DNA of 64,000 nucleotides from [Streptosporangium] indianense (GTDB lineage Bacteria > Actinomycetota > Actinomycetes > Streptomycetales > Streptomycetaceae): contig NZ_JAKEIO010000021.1 of assembly GCF_021474405.1 (NCBI RefSeq), positions 1 to 64,000 on the forward strand. The letters are read 5' to 3'. A model generated the notes under the pieces. The model saw only the letters and a program-made list of their open reading frames with translations, was not told where the DNA came from and did not search any database. Below are positions 1 to 8,114 of this stretch, one piece after another (position 1 is the first letter of the stretch; each line of letters starts with the position of its first letter). Position numbers and translations under genes: made by a program.

Positions 1-536
1 AAGCCCACCCCTCCCCGCGGCTTCGACGCCGTCGCGGAGGCCGTGCTCGGGGACGAACCCCTCACCGCCCCGGGCGAGTCCGACGCACCGGCGCTCCTCG
101 CGGAGCCGGTCGGCCGGATCAACGAGGCGGTGAAGGAGGGCAGGATCGAAGCGGCCGCCGCCCTGGCGGAGCAGACCCTCGTGCAGGCGTCCGGGACGCT
201 GGGGCCGGAGCACCCGGAGGTGCTCCGGCTGGGCGAACTCACCGCGTACATCGCCTACTTGGCCGGCGACCCGCTCCGCGCCTTCCGGCTGTCACTCGAC
301 CTGGCCGGTGCCCGCCGCCGCACGGGCGACGCGGAGGCCGCCTACGGCAACGTGGAGAGCGCGGCCACCGCCTGGCGCGCCGTGCGCGACCCGGCGCTCG
401 GGCTGGAACTCGGGCGCGACCTGATCGGCCTGTGGACGGAACTCGCCGCCGAGGACGGCCCCGCCGCCGAGGAGGTCGAGCAGCTGGAGTCGGCCCGCGC
501 CCGCATGGGCCGCCTCACCGAACGCGCCCGCACCCG

Positions 537-540
<4 letters not shown>
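1..540 (+). CDS. C-terminal part of a helical-repeat (TPR-like) protein, 5' end outside window
   Basis: The frame is open from base 1 to the TAG at 538-540, so the start lies before the window and the GTG at 43 is probably internal. The visible 179 residues are almost entirely alpha-helical and Ala/Leu/Glu-rich, with two helix pairs that look like degenerate tetratricopeptide units. No catalytic motif, signal peptide or membrane segment is visible. It converges on the M28 peptidase gene with only 15 bases between the stop codons. I do not recognise a specific function; a TPR-type scaffold is an inference from composition. Confidence 0.6.
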
Positions 541-1629
<1,089 letters not shown>

Positions 1630-1658
1630 TTATGGAGAACCGACCTCCGCCCCGTGGG

Positions 1659-2132
1659 TCAATGCACGCAGAACTCGTTCCCCTCCGGATCCGCCATCAC
1701 GACCCACTCGCCGCCCTGTTCCTTCACCCGCCGCAGCGCACTGGCCCCGAGTCCCTCCAGGCGCGCCACCTCCTCGTCGCGTCTGCCCCCGCCCGGGTGC
1801 AGATCGAGGTGCAGCCGGTTCTTGGCCGTCTTCACCTCCGGCACCCGCTGGAACAGCAGCCGCCGCCCCAGCCCGGTCCCGCTCTCCTCCTCGAAGGGGT
1901 CCTCGGGATGCCGTACGGCGACCAGGTCCCGGAAGGCGCGGCGCCCGTGGAAGTCGACCGTGGCCTCCTCAGGCAGGGCGCCGAAGCCGAGCAGCTTCCC
2001 GATGAGGGCGCTGTTGTCCTCGACCTCGTACCCCAGGGCGGCGGCCCAGAAGTCGGCCTGGGCGTGCGGGTCGTTCGCGTCGATGACGAGTTTCCAGTGC
2101 ACGGGCGTGGGCGATGCGGGTGTCTGCGTCAT
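1659..2132 (-). CDS. VOC-superfamily (glyoxalase-fold) protein
   Basis: The 157-aa protein shows two beta-alpha-beta-beta-beta modules of the vicinal-oxygen-chelate fold: an N-terminal half from VHWKLVIDA and a C-terminal half ending in the typical strand WVVMADPEGNEFC. Its size fits the one-domain bleomycin-resistance/glyoxalase group. The substrate is unknown. It is divergent from the ABATE gene, with 21 bp between the start codons, so the two share one promoter region. Such pairs are frequent in Streptomyces. The frame stays open far upstream, but the ATG at 2132 is supported by the palindromic promoter just before it. Confidence 0.8.
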   Translation of the reverse strand: MTQTPASPTPVHWKLVIDANDPHAQADFWAAALGYEVEDNSALIGKLLGFGALPEEATVDFHGRRAFRDLVAVRHPEDPFEEESGTGLGRRLLFQRVPEVKTAKNRLHLDLHPGGGRRDEEVARLEGLGASALRRVKEQGGEWVVMADPEGNEFCVH

Positions 2133-2133
2133 G

Positions 2134-2152
2134 TAACCATTTATACTGGTTA
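2134..2152 (+). promoter_or_regulatory. Divergent promoter/operator with probable leaderless start
   Basis: TAACCA (2134-2139) and TGGTTA (2147-2152) form an inverted repeat. The -10-like TATACT (2142-2147) ends 6 nt before the GTG at 2154, so transcription would begin at or next to the start codon, giving a leaderless ABATE mRNA. No Shine-Dalgarno precedes that GTG. Confidence 0.5.
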
Positions 2153-2153
2153 G

Positions 2154-2777
2154 GTGAGTGGACGCGCGGGGGAAACGCCGGATCGGACGCCAGGCCTGAC
2201 ACTGGTCTCGCACGCGGGCAAGCCCTACCGCTTCGACCCCGGCACGCTGTGCCTGGAGCTGACGACGACGGGCGGCCCCGGCGCCTTCGCCCGCTGGGAA
2301 GTGCTGCACGAACCCTCCGACCTGGTCGCCTGGGCCGGGCGCAGCCGACTGCCGGACGGGCTGGACCTCACCGTCTCCGCGGAGGAGCTGGAGCAGGCCC
2401 GCGCCCTGCGCGACGCCGTGTTCCTGCTCGCCGCCGACCGCGCCCACGGCCGCTCGTTGCAGACCGCCCCCCTGGACGTCGTCAACGCCGCCGCGGCAGG
2501 CCCCCCGCTCGTCGCCCGCATCGCACCCGACGGCACCCGCGCCTGGGCCCCGGGAGCCACCGGCAGCCGGCTGCTCGCGACCGTCGCCCGTGATGCGATC
2601 GACCTGTTCACCGGGCCCTTCGCCGACCGCGTCCGCGAGTGCGGCGCGCACGACTGCCACCTGCTCTTCGTCGACACCTCCCGCCCGGGCCGCCGCCGCT
2701 GGTGCGCGATGGAGCACTGCGGGAACCGCGCGAAGGTCCGGACGCACCGCGCCCGTCACACGTCTACGGAGTCGTAG
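2154..2777 (+). CDS. ABATE-domain / CGNR zinc-finger protein
   Basis: The 207-aa protein has an N-terminal ABATE domain (roughly residues 15-150: GTLCLELTTTG, later ALRDAVFLLA) and a C-terminal CGNR zinc finger. The latter runs from ECGAHDC through DTSRPGRRRWCAMEHCGNRAK, with four cysteines and the signature CGNR. The family is believed to be regulatory (stress-linked DNA- or RNA-binding). No enzyme motif is present. The GTG start has no ribosome site, and the TATACT 6 nt upstream points to leaderless translation. The last 14 bp overlap the convergent HxlR gene. Confidence 0.85.
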   Translation: MSGRAGETPDRTPGLTLVSHAGKPYRFDPGTLCLELTTTGGPGAFARWEVLHEPSDLVAWAGRSRLPDGLDLTVSAEELEQARALRDAVFLLAADRAHGRSLQTAPLDVVNAAAAGPPLVARIAPDGTRAWAPGATGSRLLATVARDAIDLFTGPFADRVRECGAHDCHLLFVDTSRPGRRRWCAMEHCGNRAKVRTHRARHTSTES

Positions 2778-3213
2778 CCTCCGCGGCCTCAGCCGCACGG
2801 GTGTCGTACGCGGTCCGGGCCTGCGCGATCTCCTCCTGGTGCGCCTCCGTCCAGGTCACCAGGGACTGGATCGTGGCGTGCAGCGTCCTGCCGAGGGAGG
2901 TCAGCTCGTACTCGACCCGCGGCGGCACCACCGGGTGCACCGTCCGGTTCACCAGGCCGTCCCGCTCCAGCGAACGCAGGGTCACGGTCAGCATCCGCTG
3001 GCTGACCCCGTCGATCTCCCGGCGCAGCTCCGTGAAGCGCAGCCGCCGGTTCTCCAGCAGTGCGATGACCAGCAGCGACCACTTGTCGGCGATCCGGTCG
3101 AGGATCTGCCGGACCTGGCAGTCCTCGCGGGTGTCCCACTGGAAGGGATCGGCGTCGCCGTGGTCCACGGTGCTCCGGCAGGTACTCGGTGACTTCGAAG
3201 TGCCTTCTTCCAT
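2764..3213 (-). CDS. HxlR-family winged-helix regulator
   Basis: The 149-aa protein carries the HxlR signature: a cysteine (EDCQVRQIL) followed by the winged-helix core DKWSLLVIALL, RFTELRREIDGVSQRMLTVTLRSLERDGLV and the wing PPRVEYELTSLG. Members usually sense electrophiles or oxidants through the N-terminal cysteine and repress an adjacent redox or efflux gene. It is divergent from the MFS exporter at 3306, and the spacer holds an inverted repeat, so autoregulation and control of that exporter are likely. Its end overlaps the ABATE gene tail-to-tail. Confidence 0.88.
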   Translation of the reverse strand: MEEGTSKSPSTCRSTVDHGDADPFQWDTREDCQVRQILDRIADKWSLLVIALLENRRLRFTELRREIDGVSQRMLTVTLRSLERDGLVNRTVHPVVPPRVEYELTSLGRTLHATIQSLVTWTEAHQEEIAQARTAYDTRAAEAAEATTP

Positions 3214-3243
3214 GTCTGTCGATGCTGCCGCAGGGTGGGCCGT

Positions 3244-3279
3244 GGTTACAAGAGGGAACTGACCATCACTTGCGTAACC
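3244..3279. promoter_or_regulatory. Candidate HxlR operator between regulator and MFS gene
   Basis: GGTTAC (3244-3249) and GTAACC (3274-3279) form a 6-bp inverted repeat with a 24-bp spacer in the divergent promoter region. HxlR operators are often GTAC- or TTAC-type dyads, so this is a plausible site, though the spacing is wide. Confidence 0.4.
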
Positions 3280-3305
3280 GTCCCCGACCGGAGGAGTGTT
3301 GACTC

Positions 3306-4769
3306 ATGGGCACCCGTGCCTGGGCGCTGCTGCTCGTTCTGTGCGGAACGATCTTTCTCGAAGGCATCGACGTCGCGATGATGGCGGTGGCGATCCCGGC
3401 CGTCCGCGCCGATCTGGGCCTGGCCACCGGCACCGCGGCCTGGGTGATGAGCGCCTATGTGCTCGGCTACGCCGGTTTCACCCTGCTGGGCGGGCGGGCC
3501 GCCGACCTGCTCGGACGACGGCGGATGTTCCTGCTCTGGCTGACCGTCTTCCTCGCCTTCTCGGGGCTCGGCGGCTTCGCGACCGACGGTTGGATGCTGA
3601 TCGTCGCCCGGTTCGTCACGGGTGTGGCCGCCGCCTTCATGACCCCGGCGGCGCTCTCCCTGATCACCACCTCGTACGAGGAGGGCCCGCAGCGCAACAA
3701 GGCCCTGCTGGTCTTCGCCGGGACGGGCGCCGCCGGCTTCTCCCTCGGCCTGGTGATCGGCGGTCTGCTCACCGGGATCGGCTGGCGCTGGGTGTTCTTC
3801 GCGCCGGTGCTGCTGGCCGCCGCCCTGCTCGTCGTCGCCGCCCGTCTGCTCCCCCGGCAGGATGCCCCGCCGAGGCTCCGGCGCACCTTCGACCTCCCCG
3901 GTGCGGTCACCGCCGCCGGGGCCATGCTGCTGGCCGCCTACACCGTCGTACGCCTGGAGCACGGCCTGCACCACTGGCCGCTCACCCTGGCCTCGGGGCT
4001 GGCGGCCGTGCTGCTGGCCGGTGCGTTCGTCGCGGTCGAACGCCGCTGCCCCGACCCGCTCGTCCGGCTCGGCATGCTGCGCTGGAGCGCGGCCGTGCGT
4101 GCCGACCTCGGGGCGCTGCTCTTCCTCGGTGCCTTCTTCGGCTTCCAGTTCGTCGTCACGCTCTACTTGCAGGAACTGCGCGGCTGGTCGTCCCTCCAGA
4201 CGGCGGTGGCCCTGGTCGTCACGGGCATCGACGCCGTCCTCGCACCGACGCTCACGCCCCGGCTGGTCACCCGCTTCGGCCACGCACGGGTGATCACCGG
4301 CGGTTTCCTGCTGGCCGTGGCCTCGTACGCGCTGTTCCTGCCGGTCGGCATGGAGTGGTCCTACGCCATGATGTTCCCGGCCCTGCTGCTCAGCGGCCTC
4401 GCCTTCGCCCTGGCCTTCGGGCCGCTGACGATCGCGGCGACGGACGGGGTGGCGGAGTCGGAGCAGGGGCTGGCCGGCGGGCTGCTGACCACGGCGACGC
4501 AGTTCGGCTCCGCCATCGGCATCTCGGCGGTGACGGCCGTCTACGGCCTGGCGTCCACCGGGTCCGGCCCGGAGGCCAGGCTCTCGGCGTTCCGTGCGGC
4601 ACTGACCGTGCCGCTCGCCCTGGTCGTGCTGGGCACGCTGATCTCACTGGTGAGCGTCCGGGAGGCCCGGCGCGCGGTGCGCAACGCGTCCCAGGTGAGC
4701 AGCGTCAACGCCAGCCACACCAGCGCGAACCCGGCCCAGCGCTCCGGCGGCATCTCCTCGTGGAAGTAG
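3306..4769 (+). CDS. MFS drug:H+ antiporter, DHA2-like
   Basis: The 487-aa polytopic membrane protein has MFS motif A after the second helix (GGRAADLLGRRR) and a motif-C-like glycine-rich helix (GAAGFSLGLVIGG). Many hydrophobic spans continue to about residue 450. It probably exports a hydrophobic toxic compound using the proton gradient. The divergent HxlR repressor suggests induction by such a compound. The ATG at 3306 follows GGAGG at about 13 nt, which is rather far. Its last 229 bp overlap the 3' end of rarD on the other strand, so the hydrophilic tail after about residue 450 may not be conserved. Confidence 0.88.
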   Translation: MGTRAWALLLVLCGTIFLEGIDVAMMAVAIPAVRADLGLATGTAAWVMSAYVLGYAGFTLLGGRAADLLGRRRMFLLWLTVFLAFSGLGGFATDGWMLIVARFVTGVAAAFMTPAALSLITTSYEEGPQRNKALLVFAGTGAAGFSLGLVIGGLLTGIGWRWVFFAPVLLAAALLVVAARLLPRQDAPPRLRRTFDLPGAVTAAGAMLLAAYTVVRLEHGLHHWPLTLASGLAAVLLAGAFVAVERRCPDPLVRLGMLRWSAAVRADLGALLFLGAFFGFQFVVTLYLQELRGWSSLQTAVALVVTGIDAVLAPTLTPRLVTRFGHARVITGGFLLAVASYALFLPVGMEWSYAMMFPALLLSGLAFALAFGPLTIAATDGVAESEQGLAGGLLTTATQFGSAIGISAVTAVYGLASTGSGPEARLSAFRAALTVPLALVVLGTLISLVSVREARRAVRNASQVSSVNASHTSANPAQRSGGISSWK

Positions 4770-5554
4770 AGGACGCCGAGCAGGAACTGCAGGACCGGCG
4801 TCGAGTACTGGAGCAGGCCGATGGTGGACAGCGGCACGCGGATGGCGGCCGCGCCGAAGCAGACCAGGGGGAGCGCGGTGACGATGCCGGCCGAGGCGAG
4901 CAGCGCCGCGTGCCCCGCACCCTCGGTCGCGAAGGTGGAGTCGCCCCGCGCGGAGAGCCACACCAGGAAGCCGAGCGCGGGCAGGAACTGGATCGCGGTC
5001 TCGGCGGCCAGCGACTCGATGCCGCCGAGGCCCACCTTCTTCTTCACCAGCCCGTAGGTGGCGAAGGAGAACGCGAGGCAGAGCGAGATCCACGGGGGCC
5101 GGCCGTAGCCGATGGTCAGCACGACGACCGCGACGACGCCGGTCCCGACCGCCGCCCACTGCGCCGGCCGCAGCCGCTCCTTCAGCAGCAGCACACCCAT
5201 CGCGATGGTGACCAGCGGGTTGATGAAGTACCCGAGGGAGGCCTCGACGACGTGCCCGGAGTTCACGGACCAGATGTACAGCCCCCAGTTGACGGTGATC
5301 ACCGCCGCGGCGACCGTGATCAGCGCCAGCTTGCGGGGCTGCCGCAGCAGCTCACCGGCCCAGGCCCAGCGGCGCAGCACCAGCAGGGCGGCGCCGACGA
5401 AGACCAGCGACCACACCATCCGGTGGGCCAAGATCTCCACCGCTCCGGCCGGCTTCAGCAGGGGCCAGAACAGGGGGACGAGCCCCCACATCCCGTAGGC
5501 CGCGAAGCCGTTCAGCAGTCCTATGTGCCGCTCACCCCTCGGCTTGCCGCTCAC
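4541..5554 (-). CDS. rarD: RarD-type EamA/DMT-superfamily permease
   Basis: The 337-aa protein has ten hydrophobic segments in two EamA halves. RarD signatures are GLLNGFAAYGMWGLVPLFWP at the N terminus, WGLYIWSVNSGHVVEASLGYFINPL in the middle and TALPLVCFGAAA later. RarD was first linked to chloramphenicol tolerance; its substrate is unsettled. The GTG at 5554 has AGGAGGGG about 5 nt upstream. The C-terminal 45 residues are hydrophilic and lie opposite the MFS gene 3' end. One of the two C-terminal tails must be poorly constrained. Confidence 0.88.
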   Translation of the reverse strand: MSGKPRGERHIGLLNGFAAYGMWGLVPLFWPLLKPAGAVEILAHRMVWSLVFVGAALLVLRRWAWAGELLRQPRKLALITVAAAVITVNWGLYIWSVNSGHVVEASLGYFINPLVTIAMGVLLLKERLRPAQWAAVGTGVVAVVVLTIGYGRPPWISLCLAFSFATYGLVKKKVGLGGIESLAAETAIQFLPALGFLVWLSARGDSTFATEGAGHAALLASAGIVTALPLVCFGAAAIRVPLSTIGLLQYSTPVLQFLLGVLYFHEEMPPERWAGFALVWLALTLLTWDALRTARRASRTLTSEISVPSTTRASGTVSAARNAESLASGPDPVDARP

Positions 5555-5676
5555 GTGCCCCTCCTTCGCGCCTGGTGCGTCCGCGTCCACGACGGTAACG
5601 CCGAGCGCCCCAGGATGTCATGCCCGTATCGGCATACGGTCATGACATCCGGGGGCGGGTGCGCGCGAGGGAAGTG

Positions 5677-6531
5677 TCAGCCCTTGAGCGCGGCGGCGAT
5701 GGCCTCGGAGAACGGGGTGGTCGGCCGGCCGATCAGGCGGGACAGGTCACCCGAGGAGATGACCAGCTCGCCCTTCTCGATGGAGACGTCCACACCGGCC
5801 AGGATCCCGGCGAGCGGCTCGGGCAGGCCCGCGCCCGTCAGGATGCCGGTCAGGACCTCGGGGGAGACGGCGTTGTAGGTGATCTCCCTGCCGGTCCGGC
5901 GGCTCAGCTCCGCCGCGTACTCGGCGAAGCTCCACGGGGTGTCGCCGCCCAGCTCGTACGTCTTGTTCTCGTGCCCGTCGCCCGTCAGTACGGCGACGGC
6001 GGCCGCGGCGTAGTCGGCGCGGGCGGCGGAGGAGACCTTGCCCTCGCCGGCCGCGGCGACGACCGCGTTGTGCTCCAGCACCGGCGCGAGGTTCTCGGTG
6101 TAGTTCTCGTGGTACCAGCCGTTGCGCAGCAGGGCGTAAGGCACGCCGGAGCCCAGCAGGATCTCCTCGGTGCCGCGGTGGTCGTCGGCGAGGGCGGCGG
6201 TCAGGGTGCCCGGGGCGCTGGTGTAGGCGAGCAGGGCGACACCTGCGGTCTTGGCGGCCTCGATGACGACCTTGTGCTGCTGCACGCGGCCCTTGTCGAA
6301 CTCGTTGCCGGAGATCAGCAGCACCTTGTCACCGGCCGAGAAGAGGCCGTCGTACGAGGCGGGGTCGTTGTAGTCGGCCAGGGCGATCCCCACCCCGCGG
6401 TCCGCGAAGTCGGCGGCCTTCTCCGCGTTGCGCACGACCGCGGTGATCTGCTCGGCCGGGACCTTCTCCAGCAGCTGCTCCACGACGTGACGGCCGAGGT
6501 GTCCGGTGGCTCCGGTGACGACGATGCTCAT
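5677..6531 (-). CDS. NmrA-like NAD(P)H:quinone oxidoreductase, QorB/YtfG type
   Basis: The 284-aa atypical short-chain dehydrogenase starts with the Rossmann motif GATGHLG at residues 7-13. Further sequence (LADYNDPASYDGLFSAGDKV, then ISGNEF and YTSAPG) resembles E. coli QorB/YtfG, which binds NADPH and reduces quinones. It lacks a YxxxK catalytic pair, as expected for the family. It is divergent from the second HxlR regulator, and the spacer contains a strong operator-like dyad. Regulation by quinone or electrophile stress is the natural inference. Confidence 0.85.
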   Translation of the reverse strand: MSIVVTGATGHLGRHVVEQLLEKVPAEQITAVVRNAEKAADFADRGVGIALADYNDPASYDGLFSAGDKVLLISGNEFDKGRVQQHKVVIEAAKTAGVALLAYTSAPGTLTAALADDHRGTEEILLGSGVPYALLRNGWYHENYTENLAPVLEHNAVVAAAGEGKVSSAARADYAAAAVAVLTGDGHENKTYELGGDTPWSFAEYAAELSRRTGREITYNAVSPEVLTGILTGAGLPEPLAGILAGVDVSIEKGELVISSGDLSRLIGRPTTPFSEAIAAALKG

Positions 6532-6594
6532 GGTGAGGACTCTCCTTGTGGGGTGCGGTGCCACTAACGCTAGAGCATGCGCTAACTCTGGGAA

Positions 6595-6619
6595 AGTACC
6601 CACTTTGAAGTAAGGTACT
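6595..6619. promoter_or_regulatory. HxlR-type operator
   Basis: AGTACC (6595-6600) and GGTACT (6614-6619) form a perfect dyad with a 13-bp spacer that itself contains ACTT/AAGT. It lies immediately upstream of the hxlR start at 6623 and between the two divergent genes. GTAC-type dyads are the known form of HxlR/HypR sites. Confidence 0.6.
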
Positions 6620-6622
6620 GGC

Positions 6623-7003
6623 ATGGCAGTAAGTGACAACGAGGGCCTGTGCCCGTACCGGCTGGTCCTGGAGCACGTCACCAGCCGCTGGGGCGTGCTC
6701 GTCCTGACCGAGCTCCTGGACCGCCCCTACCGCTTCAGCGAACTGCGCCGCGCGATCGGCGCCTACGGAGGCCGGGGCGTCAGCGAGAAGATGCTGACCC
6801 AGACCCTCCAGACCCTGGAGCGGGACGGCCTCGTCCACCGCGACGCCAAACCCGTCATCCCGCCCCGCGTCGACTACTCCCTCACCGACCTGGGCCGTGA
6901 GGCCGCCGAACAGGTCCGGGCCCTCACGGCGTGGACGCACCGGCGCATGGACGACGTGGAGAAGGCGCGGCGCACCTACGACGAGGCCCGGGCCGCCTCC
7001 TAG
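6623..7003 (+). CDS. HxlR-family winged-helix regulator
   Basis: The 126-aa protein has the family N terminus LCPYRLVLEHVTSRWGVLVL with the redox-type cysteine near residue 11. The winged helix follows (RFSELRRAIGAYGGRGVSEKMLTQTLQTLERDGLV), then the wing PPRVDYSLTDLG. It is paralogous to the regulator at 2764. It is divergent from the QorB-like oxidoreductase and overlaps its own probable operator. The 3' end forms one arm of a bidirectional terminator with korB. Confidence 0.88.
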   Translation: MAVSDNEGLCPYRLVLEHVTSRWGVLVLTELLDRPYRFSELRRAIGAYGGRGVSEKMLTQTLQTLERDGLVHRDAKPVIPPRVDYSLTDLGREAAEQVRALTAWTHRRMDDVEKARRTYDEARAAS

Positions 7004-7019
7004 CGGTCCCGGGCCTCGT
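6981..7019. terminator. Bidirectional terminator between hxlR and korB
   Basis: A perfect 12-bp inverted repeat, ACGAGGCCCGGG (6981-6992) with CCCGGGCCTCGT (7008-7019), surrounds a 15-nt loop that carries the hxlR stop codon. It is placed between two converging genes. Confidence 0.65.
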
Positions 7020-7034
7020 GGACGTACGGACAGG

Positions 7035-8114
7035 TCAGCCCACGACCGTCCAGGTGTCGCCGCCCGCCAGCAGCGCGCCCAGATCACCCTTGCCGTGCTG
7101 CTCGATGGCGGTGTCCAGCTGGTCGGCCATCTGCGTGTCGTAGACGGGCCGCTCGACCGAGCGCAGGACACCGATCGGCGTGTGGTGCAGGGTGTCCGGG
7201 TCGGCGAGGCGCGACAGCGCGAACGCCGTGGTCGGGGACGGGGAGTGCGCGTCGTGGACGAGCACCCGGTCCTCGTTCTCCGGTGTCACCGCCACCACCT
7301 TCAGATCACCGGTCAGCGGGTCCCTCACGACACCCTTGGCCAGGTCCGCGCCGAAGCGGATCGGCTTGCCGTGCTCCAGCCGGATCACGGCCTCCTCGGC
7401 CTGCTGCTTGTCCTTGAGGGCGTCGAAGGCGCCGTCGTTGAAGATGTTGCAGTTCTGGTAGATCTCGATCAGCGCCGTGCCCTGGTGGGCGGAGGCCTGC
7501 CGCAGCACCTCCGTCAGGTGCTTGCGGTCAGAGTCCACCGTCCGCGCCACGAAGGACGCCTCCGCGCCGAGCGCCAGCGACACGGGGTTGAACGGCGCAT
7601 CCAGCGAACCCATCGGCGTCGACTTGGTGATCTTCCCGACCTCGGAGGTCGGCGAGTACTGGCCCTTGGTCAGACCGTAGATCCGGTTGTTGAACAGCAG
7701 GATCTTGAGGTTGACGTTGCGGCGCAGCGCGTGGATCAGGTGGTTGCCGCCGATCGACAGCGCGTCGCCGTCACCGGTGACGACCCACACCGACAGATCC
7801 CGGCGGGAGCTCGCCAGACCCGTGGCGATGGCCGGGGCGCGGCCGTGGATGGAGTGCATCCCGTAAGTGTTCATGTAGTACGGGAAGCGCGAGGAGCACC
7901 CGATGCCCGAGACGAAGACGATGTTCTCCTTCGCCAGCCCCAGCTCGGGCATGAAGCCCTGCACCGCGGCGAGGATGGCGTAGTCACCGCAACCGGGGCA
8001 CCAGCGCACTTCCTGGTCGGACTTGAAGTCCTTCATCGACTGCCTGCCCTCGGCCTTGGGGACGAGAGACAGCGACTCGATGGTGCCCGTGCCGTGCATG
8101 GACGTGTCAGCCAT
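7035..8114 (-). CDS. korB: 2-oxoacid:ferredoxin oxidoreductase, beta subunit
   Basis: The 359-aa protein binds thiamine diphosphate and one [4Fe-4S] cluster. Cluster ligands are visible in WCPGCGDYAI (residues 38-47), GIGCSSR and QNCNIFND. The ThDP/Mg motif is GDGDALSIGGNH followed by NNRIYGLTKGQ. With KorA it oxidatively decarboxylates 2-oxoglutarate or another 2-oxoacid to acyl-CoA while reducing ferredoxin. It overlaps korA by 8 nt, so the two are translationally coupled. No separate delta/ferredoxin subunit is encoded here. Confidence 0.95.
   Translation of the reverse strand: MADTSMHGTGTIESLSLVPKAEGRQSMKDFKSDQEVRWCPGCGDYAILAAVQGFMPELGLAKENIVFVSGIGCSSRFPYYMNTYGMHSIHGRAPAIATGLASSRRDLSVWVVTGDGDALSIGGNHLIHALRRNVNLKILLFNNRIYGLTKGQYSPTSEVGKITKSTPMGSLDAPFNPVSLALGAEASFVARTVDSDRKHLTEVLRQASAHQGTALIEIYQNCNIFNDGAFDALKDKQQAEEAVIRLEHGKPIRFGADLAKGVVRDPLTGDLKVVAVTPENEDRVLVHDAHSPSPTTAFALSRLADPDTLHHTPIGVLRSVERPVYDTQMADQLDTAIEQHGKGDLGALLAGGDTWTVVG

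Noticed and set aside
3296..5878. 860-residue open frame spanning the MFS and rarD region
   Set aside because: It is a shadow frame: Arg/Gly/Pro-rich composition, no domain, and it runs through two well-supported genes. Long open alternative frames are normal at this G+C.
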